Positions 32,805-44,087 of a DNA stretch of 64,000 bases are shown one piece after another. The position numbers were made by a program, and so were the translations under genes. The notes below the pieces were generated by a model. That model was not told the DNA's origin, did not search any database, and was given only the letters and a program-made list of their open reading frames with translations. Within the stretch, counting starts at the first letter, position 1; each line of letters begins with the position of its first letter. Source of the DNA: Trichosporon coremiiforme (taxonomy: Eukaryota > Basidiomycota > Tremellomycetes > Trichosporonales > Trichosporonaceae); the NCBI GenBank assembly GCA_039545355.1, contig BCJJ01000010.1:1476889-1540888 (forward strand). The letters are read 5' to 3'.

Positions 32805-35518
32805 TTACGGTAAACGTGGTGAAGTTCGGGGAGCGCTCGCTCTGCGCTCCCCTGGGAAGGTCTCCTGTGTCGGCGAGTCACCCATCAGGCCGAAGTAGTC
32901 GTACTCGCTCGCGCGGCGCGCATTCGGCGGGCGGCCAACCATAGGGTACGCCCCCGTCATCGAGTACGAACCCGAAGACATGTGAGACATCCGAGGGTAT
33001 GGCGAGTCAGCGTTGGGCAGATCGATCAGGCGGAGAGACGTGTCTGGCGACGTGACCGGGACATTAGCGGCGGAGTGCGAGCTCTTGCGCCGCTCGCCGT
33101 AAGCGGGCCGCTGCTCGCCCGGGGCAAAGTCGCTGTACGGCACGGTCGGCGAGTCGTGCACCACGAGCAAGCTCTGGTGCAGGCTTGAGCCGCGCGTGTG
33201 GTTCGACAGGCTGTCGGCACCGCGCGTCAACGCGTAAGGTCGGTCGTCCTCCTCGCGCACCTCGCGCAGGCTGTTCAACTGGATTGAGCCCCCCTCGGTC
33301 ATCGACTTCCAGCTCTCGACATCCGCGTCCGAGAAGCCGTCGACCATGCTCTTCTGCCGCAACATGTTTCGGTGTTTGCTGCTTCGTAACGTCGAGTCGC
33401 TGCGGTCCCGCTCGCGCGGCGCCGGGTCAGCCAGCCTGTAGTCGACGCGGCCGGACGCGCCGACCCTGCGGCGCATGCAGAACCACCACGCGCAGAACGC
33501 GGCGGCAGCGAGCACGAAAAAGCCGATGACCGAGCACGCGGCAATGACAGCAGTGGAGACAACGCGGTGCTGCTGCGCAGGCGTCGCGCCTGCCCCGGGG
33601 TCCCCGCGTTCGCCGTCCCAGCGGCCCTGAGAGATCGCCGACAACGCCTTGTGATCGTTGCGCACGGCGTAGAAGTCTTTGGATCCTGTGCTCTGGTCTA
33701 TCAGCGACACCATGCCGACTGACGGCCGCCACGATGAGCCGGCCTTCGATTGGTCTGGATATCTGAACACCGAGTACACGTTGCGCAAGAAACTCGAACC
33801 CAGCACGACGTCGGCTTTGCCGTTCAGGTTGGCGTACTGGATCGACCCGAAGCACGAGACCTGTGTCGGGTCGTCGGGGTCCGGCCAAGACATGTCAAGC
33901 GGATGGACCGGGAAGTCGTTGCCGTCAATGTTGAACGTAACCGCGATCTGCTGTGTACAAGGGAAGCGGTACTTGCCGTCCTTGCCGGCCTTGATGTTAA
34001 ACGACTGGTAAATGTTGTCAACGACCGTACGGTTGTTGAACAGGATGCCGACGCCGCCAGAATCAAGGAGGGCAAGCGGCTGCTTGACGTCGTCCGCTTC
34101 ACTCTTTCCTAGCGTGACGTTGCGGTGACTGGCGCCGGAGCCGCCCTTGGCATCGGACCACGTCGTCGTGTAGATCCCATCGAGGAGCATACGCCAGTGC
34201 AAGAACCCGGTTTTGCCCAGATTCGTCTCGGCGACGATCGGAACGTAGCGGGGCGAGCACGGCGGGGGACAGAATCGATCGTCCGTCGTGCCGATGCCGA
34301 GTGTCGATGCCGTTCGCTTGTCGTCGAACCGCTCGAGCGACAGGGAGAAAAGGCGGTGGGTGGGGGCTGAATGTGCGCCGGCGCCGAACAGATTGTCGAG
34401 CCAAGTCGCGCCGTCCGGCTGGGATCCGAACGTGCCCGGGAGCTGCTTCTGGATGACAGAGTTGGCCGGCACTGCGGTTAGCTTGATCTCAACCATGAAA
34501 AAAAACCCTGCACTCACAAGCTAAGCCGAGCAGTCCTGAAAAGTCACCGTTGCCCATTTCCTCGTCCACGACTTTCTCCGCCGCAACGAATGACTGGTAG
34601 CCGATGGAGAAGTTGCCCAATGTCACCTGCTCCCAGTAGATCTCACCACTGACAGATCCAACGAGGTAGTCTAGCTTGATATCGATGTCGGCGTCGAGTG
34701 AAGCACTGTGATTGAACAAGCGCGGAGCGTCCTTGCACGAAGAGCTCTTGCAAGTGTTGACCGCTGCCCACTGAAAAGTCAGCACGGTGCCACCCTACAC
34801 AGTCACGACGTACCATATCAGAAGAGCCCAAATCCACCATCATGTTCAGAACTTGAGGGGCAGTGCCGTTCCAGTCCTGGCGTTTCCTGCTGTAGCTGCT
34901 GCTCTGCGATTCGTGGCCAAATGACATGGGAACGCTATACACGGTGTCTCGGTCGCGCCCTCCCATCGTCATGTTGAACAGCTGGCCCGGCACGAACGTC
35001 GGCTCGGAATCCGAGCCTGTGGACGTCTTCGACGACGTTGTCCAAGGTCTTGACTTGGTAAAGCTGCTCCACGTCCGCGATATTGATGTTGATGTCGAGG
35101 GGCTCGAGGAAGATGAGGTCGCTGACGGGTTCATGGTCATCGAGGCGTTCCAGGGTACCGAGCCATTCTGCGATGGCCACGCTGGGTCAAAAGACGAAGA
35201 CGCATTCTGGCTGGATCCGGGACCAGCTGAGCTTCCGAAGGAGGGTGGTACGCCGCCCGATGCAGACTCCGCGGGCGGCGTCCCCCCTGCGCCTGCTGCA
35301 GCGCTAGTGGCGGTTGCGTCCGCTGACGGCGATGCTGGGGGAGAAGGGGTTGGTGCTGAAGACTCGGAGGGCGATGAAGGCGGTTGTCCCTCTCCTTCCT
35401 GACGCGGTCGAAGCGGCCCCTGTGGCCGACGGTATAGCTGATTAGGCGATGGGCGCAACGGTCGGCGGCTTGTCGGAGCGCCGGTGCTTGCCGATCGTGT
35501 GTCTTCCCGAGGCTTCAT
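32805..35518 (-). CDS. Membrane-anchored pepsin-like aspartic protease
   Basis: Family A1 aspartic protease with three exons (34814-35518, 34518-34770, 32805-34471) giving about 874 residues. A Ser/Pro/Ala-rich N-terminal 170 residues precede the protease fold. The first catalytic motif reads VDLGSSDMW (Asp near residue 229, completed across the first intron), with Leu where Thr or Ser is normal. The second is LLDSGGVGILF (Asp near 456). SGLLGLALP and LGSSFLRNVYSVF are standard landmarks. A strong transmembrane segment (about residues 624-651, ending in CMRRR) is followed by a cytosolic tail of about 220 residues rich in Ser, Arg and Asp. No signal peptide is visible at the chosen ATG. The same frame stays open for a further 370 nt upstream without an ATG, so a 5' exon carrying the signal sequence may be missing from this model. 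Likely a surface or vacuolar membrane protease. Confidence 0.85.
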
Positions 35519-38500
35519 GGGGAGGAGAGCTTCTTGCTCTAGAGTGATGGACGTGAGATCGGGGGAACCATTTGTCAGCCTTGCCGAGGAAGACGTCGTG
35601 CGGGGTGACGGAGGGGGCGTCGTTGTGACTGGAGAAATCCGGAGGATGGGGCGCGCCGAAGTGAAAGAGCTCGTTGCGGATTGGAGGGCGAACGAGCAAA
35701 GCGAATAATTGGTAGGGAGAGTAAAGGTCAGAGGAGAAAGAGAAGGTGCCGACGTCCCGAGTTGAGGGTGGGGAATGCGGGGAGTCGATGGAGGAAGGTG
35801 CTTGGATGTGGAGGTCAGTGGTCGGTTCGAGGATGAACTGTGGGGAGTGGGATTGTGGAAGGAGGGTGAGGATAAGGGCGAGTGTGTGTGGGGAGGAGTC
35901 GCCTGTCAGGCGATCACGAGGACGTGGGTCGGTGGTTGGGGTGAATGTTGAGAAGCAAGATGATGGTCAGAGTTGAGAAGTGTATCGTGTGCTAAGGCTG
36001 AGGCTGAAGTGGATCGCTGGTGCAGCTGTGCCGGCGGTCTGGAGTCTGAGTCTGCGCAGGGCACAGTGCCGGTCGCAGGAGGTCGCAGGTGATTGGAGGC
36101 AGGAATGCAGCACGTCCGCGCGGTTGCGGGCAGGATGGAGGATGCAGAGGATGGAGGATGGAGGATGGGGCGTGTGAGAGAGGGGAGAGAACCGGAACCT
36201 ACACCAGGAAGGCAGGAAGGCAGGAAGGTGGAGGTAGGCGTGAGTGATCAGATCAGTCATGGAGCAGCAGACAGCAGACAGGCTAGTTGCTTAGGTTCAG
36301 ACCTTGCGCCACCAGAGCCGAGTCGCAATGAGGGACAGCGTATTTTGGGTGCGGTTGGAATCCCCTGGCGTCGATTCTGGTTGCACCGGGCCGTTTTCAA
36401 GTCCGTTGCCCGGTGGGATCCCAGCGAGACGCACGGGAACCGCTGGCGGGCTGGCTGGCACACACAGCTTGCAGAGAACAGAGAGCAGAAGCCGGCGACA
36501 CCGACAGAGTGTGGGCCCCTTAGTCAGGAAGCCATGGATACTGAGCCCTAGATGATTCTGCCCGTTCCTGACGCCGAACACCCGAACCCTCACTACTCTT
36601 CGTACTCTTCCTCGGATCGTTACCTGTCCCCAGCCGCCCAGGCGCGGCGGAAGCTAATCGAGGGGCCCAGACCCTGATAGGCTCTGTCACTGGCGTGTTT
36701 TTGTCTGCAGGCGCCCCGCATGCTGAAGGAGGGGCTAAAGGTGACATGCTGATACGGGTATGCCCTGCGACTGTCAGTCGTCGTCTCCCGAGAAAACTGC
36801 CGCTTGCAGTTAAACCCGGCTCTCACCAGCCTGTTAATTTCTCTGGTCCTGGCTGCCCTCGTCCACTGTAACAATGCTGTACGCTGTACACATCCCCATC
36901 TCTCCTTCCCTGCATCCCTCCCCCCGCCAGCTCCCCTCGAACCGTACCGCCTGATGCCTCCTGCTCATTCATCGGTGAATGCGAACGCTGTAAACAACCG
37001 CTGCCCAGTCGCCCGTCATGCTTTCTCTGCAACACTGCCCACCGCGCATCGATGCATCGATTTCTACGTCGCAGAGTCGACAGGACGAATGCGGTCATAC
37101 TCGATTCCCATTCAAACAAGCATCGTTCCTGAACCTTTTGTACTGCCTGGCAGTCGTCATACTCGCCTGCTCGTCTTGGCCCTCATGTCTTGATGTCTTG
37201 GCGCCGGCGACAGTGCGCCTGACAGTGCGTGCATCTCTGACAATGGCGCCGCACACGCGCTGTACGCGTGCGTGCCGCATGCGACCTCTGGGGGCTTCTT
37301 GGCGCGCACGCACAGCGCACAGAATCATGCTTTCAGGTCACGCCGTTAGCCATCAGCCAGTCTCTAGCGCACAACCAGGAATGCGCCGCTGGTCGCTCGT
37401 AAATAGACCACTCGCGCGCGTCGCTCGGTCGCTCGGTAACTCGCGGCGGGGTCAGCGCGTGGCGCACGGACACTTGAGACGTCGTTTCAAGCCCCGCCTA
37501 GTCGCGAACGCGCGAACGCCTCCGGCTTGCAGCGCCGCCGCCATGGCCCTTTGTCGCAAGTTGACAACGAGCACAGGAATCAGGCTCACTGGCTCACCGC
37601 CGACTCACAGACAACGTTGTCCAGTCAGAATGCAATGCAAAACATTTCTCCAGAACGGCTCAAGCGTATCCCCGCCCCTCTGCTGGCCCCTGAACGGTGA
37701 GGGTCAGTGCAGCGCTGATCTCTGCACTTGAGGCGTCTGCGAGGCGTCCACCACGGAGCAGGGAACCTAGTGGCGTTGAGCGAAGCGCGCGGAGCGCTCG
37801 GACCTCTCCCTACAGATCCTGCGTGTGCGGCCTTCTTCCCTGCACAGCCGCCGCACCTGCCTCTTCCAGCTGCACAGCTTCGCGATGCTCAGGCAAACAT
37901 CGCTGGGACCACTCGACAGTGTCGTCCCTCGTCACCCGTCCTCTGCGTCCTCCACCCTGCTCGCTGTCGCTCAAGACCACAGCAGGCACAGCGGACAATG
38001 CATGTGCCGCCAAGAGCACTGTGTCCGTCAGCCCAGTCAGCTACACAGGTGGACCAGCCACAGCACACGTCCCGCTATTCTGGATCCGGAACCGAGTTGG
38101 CGCAGCCTCAGCGTGGTGTGAGCGTGGTGTGCTGGTGTGGGCGACTGTCCACCCCCACCTGGGAACAAACGAAAGAAGGCGCGTCCGTCAAGCGGCACGA
38201 GAGTGAGCGCGGTTCCTCTCACCTACCACCTACAGTTTTTGACATGTCGCGCAGGTCGTCAGTGGATCGCCAGGTTTGTCCCGCTACCCCCTTTCAGCCG
38301 CCAGCTGCGGATGGCGGGCAGCTCTACTAATGGTGGTTCAGCTCTGGTCCGTGACTGCGGCATAAGTGTCGCGGAATCGCGCACGCAGGCCGAGTCGCAC
38401 CTTGGCATGGGTACGCCCGGCGGTCGCTCCGGTGCCGGTCGCCGACGCCAGCGTCGATCGCGTCTACTACAGGATTCAGCACGGCGGTGTCAAGGCTCTC

Positions 38501-38681
38501 TTCAGCAGTGGCAGGCGCTGCGCCTAGTGCCGGCGCGATGCCGTTCGCTACTGGCGCGTTCGAATGTTGAATATCGACACCATGTCCTCTCTCGTTGTGA
38601 GGGCCGACAGCTGCTCATGCCAGGCGCCAAATGAATGCATGCGTATAACGATACCTAATAGAAACTTCTCTCTCCCTCTCT
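35519..38681. other. Long gene-free region between protease and phosphoesterase
   Basis: About 3.2 kb. The first 0.7 kb is a purine-rich (on plus) leader/promoter of the protease gene, with short GGATGGA- and AGGAAGGC-type repeats. The rest has only short open frames in inconsistent phases with no recognisable motif. It may hold a non-coding RNA, but I see no positive evidence. Confidence 0.5.
36131..36228. repeat. Short purine repeats upstream of the protease
   Basis: Degenerate GGATGGA repeats at 36131-36170 and three copies of CAGGAAGG at about 36204-36228. Low-complexity polypurine tract, probably part of the protease promoter. Confidence 0.7.
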
Positions 38682-40511
38682 CTACAGCAGGCTCCATGCC
38701 GAGGCGAGCACCGCGGCAAGCGTGGCCGCCGCGCCCCAGGTCGCCGCCGGCTGGGCTGCGCTTCCCTCCTTTCCGTCCTTTCCGTTCTTGTCCGCGCTGT
38801 GGTCCTTGCCTGTGCTAGCGTTGGCCGCAGCAATCGGCACGTCACGTGTCTGGATGAGCGTGCCGTCGGTGCTCAGGTTCCAGAAACGGTACGCATTGAC
38901 GCGGATGCGGTCGCCGTAGATCTCGGCGCGGAGACCGGTCGGTGCGCCGTCGCCGAGCGTGTCGCCCTCAAAGTCCTGCGATCCGACGCCAATATAGTTC
39001 AGCGTCGCGCCAGTGTTGAACGTCGTGATCGTGCTGTTGTACCCGATCAGCGGGCGGTGGTCGACGTTCTGGTCCAGAGCCGCAATGTCCCAGTGCGTGT
39101 GCGACGTGATAAGGAGCGCGTGCGGGTTCGCAGCGAGCAGGTAGCGCAGGCGCGTCTCCTCGTGGCCGAAACTGGCGCTGTCGAACGTCGTCCAGGTACC
39201 CGAGACAGAGTACGGGAGCGCAAAATGAGAGAACAGAAGGACAGGCTTGCCCTCGCTCTTCCAGTGCTGGAGCCGGCCGGCGAGATACCCGTACTGCTCG
39301 TCGCTCATGTTCACGAACGGTGGCATGCCTGCATGGTCGGTGAAGGTGTACTGCTCCGTCGCCATCCAGACAATCGGCGTTCCCTTCTCCGTGACGTGCT
39401 CGCCCCACAGGCCGTGGCCGTGCTCGCCGTGCAGCTCCGTCATGCGTGAGCCGTTCAGGAAGTTGTCGATGTGCCCCTGGGACTCGGGAGTCATGTAGTA
39501 CATCTCGTGGTTGCCGAGGGTGGAGATGACGTTCTTCTCGCCATAGTGCTCCCACGTGCCCGCGTCCTTGAGCGCCTTGGTGAAGTTGTCCCAGTTGCCT
39601 GGCGAGTCGAACGCGACGAGATCGCCATTGATTACAAGCGTGCTGGCGTTGCCGTACTTCCGCAGACCGGGTAGGAGGCTGTCACGCATCTGGTCATTCT
39701 GCGGTGTGCCCTGGATGTCCGAGATGATATCAATGACCTCAGTTGGCTCGCCCTCGACCTTGCCCTGAGGCTTGACAACAGTCACGTCGTCGATGAGCCA
39801 GTAAGCGTTGTCGCCCTTGCCCTCGAACGCGAACGTGAACACCGGCTTACCCCCCGCCGCTTTGAAGGGTACGCGGTGCTGCGCGGCCTCGGCCGTCTGG
39901 TTCAGCGCGAAAAGGCGCTCAGGAGCCTTTCCATCGTAGGACACCGAGACGTGCGCATCCTGTCCCGCCGGGTCAGAGGTGTTGTAGTGGCTCGCGAAGC
40001 GGAGCTCGTACTCGCCTTCCTGCAGGTCGATGGCGGGGGAGGCGAGCGAGTGGTTCCCCGCGCCGACAGCGGCTGCGATGACGCCGCTCGCGCGAGAAAA
40101 GCGCTGCTTGCCACCTGTGCCGTGGTCGCGCACGACGCCCCAGAGGGTATCGAACTTCCAGTTGCTCGCGTTCCACCCGTCCTGCCCGTCCTCGAACATC
40201 TCGAGCCATACCGGCTGCTCCGGCAGCTGGAGCGGGGTCTGCTCAGGCCACACCGTCACGTTGACAGAGTACGCTTCCTGCCCGCCGAGCTGGACCTTGA
40301 GCGTCTTGAACGCCACAGCGTCCTTGGCCTCGCCGGCAGGGAAAGTGACCGTCACACTGCCGTTGTCTCGCGACTCGGACGAGGGCGAGATGTTCTGCCC
40401 ATCAAGAAGGAGCGTCAGGTTGCCGTCCGGGATGCCGCGGAGCGTAATGTTGGCGTCGTGTCCCGCCCAGGCGACAGGCTTGAAACCGGCGAGAGCGACG
40501 TTCGCCGCCAT
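38682..40511 (-). CDS. Calcineurin-like metallophosphoesterase, probably cell-surface
   Basis: Intronless gene for 609 residues. The N-terminal 250 residues look like two beta-sandwich modules (for example NVTVWPEQTPLQLP and AYWLIDDVTVVKP), as in large secreted phosphoesterases. The catalytic half starts at about residue 270: IISDIQGTPQ (motif I, with Gln where His is commonest), INGDLV (motif II), LGNHEMYY (motif III), LFSHFALP and TSHTHWD (metal-binding His motifs IV and V). At least nine N-glycosylation sequons and a C-terminal tail of charged linker plus hydrophobic stretch (TWGAAATLAAVLASAWSLL) fit a GPI-anchored surface enzyme. However, the start MAANVALAGF lacks a clear signal peptide, so the true start may lie in an upstream exon that I could not place. 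Possible substrates are phosphate mono- or diesters; none is indicated. Confidence 0.85.
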   Translation of the reverse strand: MAANVALAGFKPVAWAGHDANITLRGIPDGNLTLLLDGQNISPSSESRDNGSVTVTFPAGEAKDAVAFKTLKVQLGGQEAYSVNVTVWPEQTPLQLPEQPVWLEMFEDGQDGWNASNWKFDTLWGVVRDHGTGGKQRFSRASGVIAAAVGAGNHSLASPAIDLQEGEYELRFASHYNTSDPAGQDAHVSVSYDGKAPERLFALNQTAEAAQHRVPFKAAGGKPVFTFAFEGKGDNAYWLIDDVTVVKPQGKVEGEPTEVIDIISDIQGTPQNDQMRDSLLPGLRKYGNASTLVINGDLVAFDSPGNWDNFTKALKDAGTWEHYGEKNVISTLGNHEMYYMTPESQGHIDNFLNGSRMTELHGEHGHGLWGEHVTEKGTPIVWMATEQYTFTDHAGMPPFVNMSDEQYGYLAGRLQHWKSEGKPVLLFSHFALPYSVSGTWTTFDSASFGHEETRLRYLLAANPHALLITSHTHWDIAALDQNVDHRPLIGYNSTITTFNTGATLNYIGVGSQDFEGDTLGDGAPTGLRAEIYGDRIRVNAYRFWNLSTDGTLIQTRDVPIAAANASTGKDHSADKNGKDGKEGSAAQPAATWGAAATLAAVLASAWSLL

Positions 40512-41740
40512 GTCGTGGTGCTGCTCTAGATGTCAGTTGGTTGAAAGAGGGGACACACGCCGGTGAGCTGCGGCATTCTTATGTTATTGTCGCATCTGTC
40601 AGCGGCGATAGCCCGGGTGGATGCCGAGTGGGCCGAGCGCTGAAAGAAGAGAGGAAGTAGAGCAGATGCCGACATCCGGTGACCGAATGCAGGAATACAA
40701 TCTGAGGGAGGGATGCATTCAAGGGTTCAACCGAGGAGCGACGTGAGGTCCGTGCTGCCGCCATGTACGCAATTCGACTGAACCTCCTCCCCCTCCACGG
40801 GGCACGCACTTCGCCGCATACTCCGTACAACACGGCCTGGAAATTGCCATGCTCCTCCGGCCCATCATTGCACTTCTAAAACTCAGCCCGGCTACCCCAC
40901 CCACCCCACGTTGTTCGGCGTACGCATGTGCTTCGGCCAAGCGGAGCATGTGGACAGCGGGTCTCAAGTGATGTAATGTGGGAGGACCAACTGTCGGCTG
41001 CGCGCTTGCCTTGAAAACGCTTCGCGTCGCAGGAGGCGCGCCGCGCGTATGGTAAGTGGTCAGCTGATCGAGCAGCGTCGGGAGCGCAGCAGCAAGCAAC
41101 TAGACAGACTGAAGTGCATATAGGAATCAAACGTTTCTGAACAGTGGGCACGAACAACTAAGGAATAACTTACAGCATCGTCGACAGCAACTGACTGCAG
41201 CTAGCTTAGATCTGTGTATCATCTGCACACCGAAGAACGCCCTCATCGGCACCTTATCAGACGTGAGGCGTGTTGACGCTGCTAGGGCGATCGCCGCCCT
41301 TGCCTGGTGCGCTTCGGGGGGCGGTCCTTCAACGAAGACCTCGATTCTGCATGGGCTGAGCGGTGGAGCCGATGGAAACAGAAGAGGATACGGTCGCGGT
41401 CAGGCCAGCCTCGACTGTCGCTCCCGCTCTACCCGCGTGCGATGTATGTCTCTTCTTCTATCGGCGGAATATGACAGTGGAGATACCGAGTCAGACTAGC
41501 TCCATCCGACTGTCCGCTGACACGATCAGAGATCGCATCACGCCGAGTGTGTCAGGTCGTGCGGCCTCCAGTGCACGCCCACGCAAAGAAGCAAACGACC
41601 AAACATTTCCATGTTGCATGCACAACTAAAGACTTCTAAACACTAACAACGACTACCCACTAAACAGCGTCGCTTGCGAATGACTACAGCTTCCTGTTTT
41701 CTGTGCCCAACGCCTCACGATCCTCCCCGTGAACTCCTCA
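40512..41740. other. Intergenic between phosphoesterase and AP endonuclease
   Basis: About 1.2 kb. The left end is the phosphoesterase promoter and the right end the 3' flank of the AP endonuclease gene. Open frames at 40719-41099 and 40876-41157 (minus) carry no recognisable signature. Confidence 0.5.
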
Positions 41741-44087
41741 CTAACGCGGGGACAGCGACCGGGCCACCAACACGACACCGTCAGACGTTTGCCGCGTGGT
41801 GCGGCGCCCGCCGATTGGGTCCGACCGCGTCCGCGCCATGTGTCGCTTGGTCAGCGTGGCTCGACTCCTTCGCTGCGGAGCACGTTTCTTCCGCTTGCTC
41901 GGTGGCGTGTCGGGCGTCCACTCATCGGCGCTGCTGTCGGGCTCCTCCACAGGGTCCAACTCCTGCGCTTCCTCCAAGCTTCTGGCCACCTCAGCTAAAT
42001 GATTCGATGCAGTCAACAACGCAGGGCGCTTCGTTGGGTCCCCCGGGCCGCGAACTAAAGATTTGCCTGAGGCGACAAGGCGATCCGTCTGTGTCCCGCA
42101 GGACGTTCTCTCCTTCCCACTCACGATCCCATTCAGATCTTTGATAGCCAGGGCAATCTCGCGCGCAAACCGCTGCGCGGGACTTAGGCGGACCTCGCTG
42201 ATGGCGTCTGTCTCGGCCAGGACAAGCCTCTTCCACTTCCACTTGCACAGCCGTGCGCCATCTCTCAGCTTCTTCATCCTGGAAAAGTGTGCGTTGTTAA
42301 CCTCCTTGCACGTGTCACCCTGGACCAATCTCCGAATGGCACCCTGGACTTGCCGCATCTCTTCAAACGCTGCTTCGAATCGCTGAGTACCGTGTCGCTC
42401 GTTCCACTTAGAGTCGGGAACGCGGATGATATACTCGAGTGCCTCCCACTCGATCCGCTTCAACTGCAGCTCCATGTCGTACTTGCACTCGTTGTCTTCG
42501 GCGCGGGGCAATGGAGCATAGGCAGGTGTTTCCAGGTAATACGGAACCCGGCCGAGGAGTTTCCGATGACGCAAGATCTCGCGGAAGGCAGAGAGAGGGA
42601 TTAGTCCCTTGCCGATGCTGGCCGTCAGTTCCGCATATTTAGCCTGTTAATAGACACTCACTGAATGTGACCCTCGCACCTTGTGCCGTGCAGCTTAGAA
42701 CTGTCCGACACGTGCACGCACGCGATGCGCCCGTATCCGATGGTTTTGAGGTCTCTGTGCAGCGCCTCGACCCCGTCAATGTCTCGGAAGTCGTAATCGC
42801 GGATGAACGCGTGGCAGACATCGACACACACCATGGCCCGCTCGTCTCCAACGAGATCGATAATTTTCTTGATCTGGCGCAGGCTCCAGTGGTGCTGTGT
42901 TTCGCATGTGCCGTCGGTGTTACCGCGAACCATGTTCTCGAAAGCGAGCTTGACGCGGGGAACAGCCTTGAACAAGTCCCGAACCTGGTCGACAACATTC
43001 TTGATGGCGGGGTTTTCATCGCCATCAAAGGAACCCAGGCTAAAGTCAGTAAGGTCACACCGGCTAGAACCACAACGATCTCACTGAACACAGATGGCCT
43101 CGATGTTGAGCTCGTTGCACTTCTCCATCTGGAGTCGGATCGAATCAAATGACTTCTTCCTCGTTTTCCTGCGGTCAGCACAGGTGCTCTCCAGTACTTA
43201 CTCGCAGGCCGAGGCGAGATTAGTCGTATGATTGCCGTGCACTGCCCAGTTTTTCAAGGCCACCCCGCCAAGTCGTCCCACGAACCCCTCCACATCAGCG
43301 ATATTCGGCTTCTCAACACCCTTTCGAGGATTGCCGTCGAAAAGCTGAACCCCGATTAAGTCGGGTTTGATGAGCGGGTTGTGGCGCGCAAGCCGCTGCG
43401 CGTCTCTAAGGCGGAGGAAGCGCTCCGCGACCTTATGGACGCCGCCGTCGCTTGAGAGATGAAACCCTTTTATTGGCGCCTGACAATCAAAAGAGTCTGT
43501 CGGGAAGGTGTAAGGAAACTGAGGCTTGAAGAGAGCACGCTCTCCTACCTCCGGGCTATCCTCTCTTGCAACGGTCGTCGGAAGGGGCTCTCCACCACAC
43601 AGACCCACAGTGAGAGACACAGGGGACAGCGACCGCTTCCTGACGTCCTCGCCGGAGCCATCACAGCTAACGGCAACAGCTCTCGGGACAAGGGACAGAG
43701 AGTCCGACCCTAACTCATTTGCGGTGGGAGACGACTCGCAGGAGTTCTCCTGGTTCTGGATGGGGATGGAAGAGGTGATCTCCTTTACAGCGTTGCCAGG
43801 ACAAGGCATGTTAGGCTCTTCGCCGTTTCCAAACCGGGCTGGGGAATGAACTGTAACATCGATGTGTCGAGTTCGACCCCGGTCGCTTATCGAACCAGCG
43901 ATAATGGTGGCTGCGGGGCTGTTGCGCTTAGGGCGGCGACGAGGACGAGTCTTGCAATGAGTGCCGGCCACGTCTGTGAAGGTGTTAGCGCCGAGTTGAA
44001 CAAAAAGCAGTCTGGCGGCTTACGAGGGCTGGTGTCGTCGACACGGTGAGCTTCTTCCTTTGCGCAGTGGGAAGAAATCTTAGCCAT
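41741..44087 (-). CDS. Divergent, extended AP endonuclease IV (Nfo/Apn1 fold)
   Basis: Five exons (44024-44087, 43202-43973, 43085-43168, 42662-43039, 41741-42617) splice to about 724 residues, roughly twice the usual family length. The central 260 residues are an endonuclease IV TIM barrel with metal ligands in order: His in WAVHGNH (267), His in CVHLG (307), Glu in AFENM (341), Asp and His in VDVCHAF (380, 383), His in CVHVSDS (416), then E429-x-H431 in RCEGH, and Glu in YLETP (462). E. coli Nfo has Asp at the position of E429. Two ligand codons (H307 and the IHIGKG segment) are restored only by splicing, which supports the model. N-terminal 250 residues start basic (KTRPRRRPKR, possible nuclear signal) and are then disordered. 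The C-terminal 240 residues are helical and end in a basic, NLS-like tail. It would cut DNA at abasic sites, if active. It may be a specialised paralogue rather than Apn1 itself. Confidence 0.82.

Noticed and set aside
40561..40576. Possible upstream first exon MPQLTG for the phosphoesterase
   Set aside because: No donor gives a frame-preserving junction to the exon containing the ATG at 40511, and it would not add a signal peptide.
43198..43971. Start of the AP endonuclease at 43971
   Set aside because: That codon is GTG. A canonical ATG exon (44024-44087) joins in frame through good splice sites, so the start was moved to 44087.
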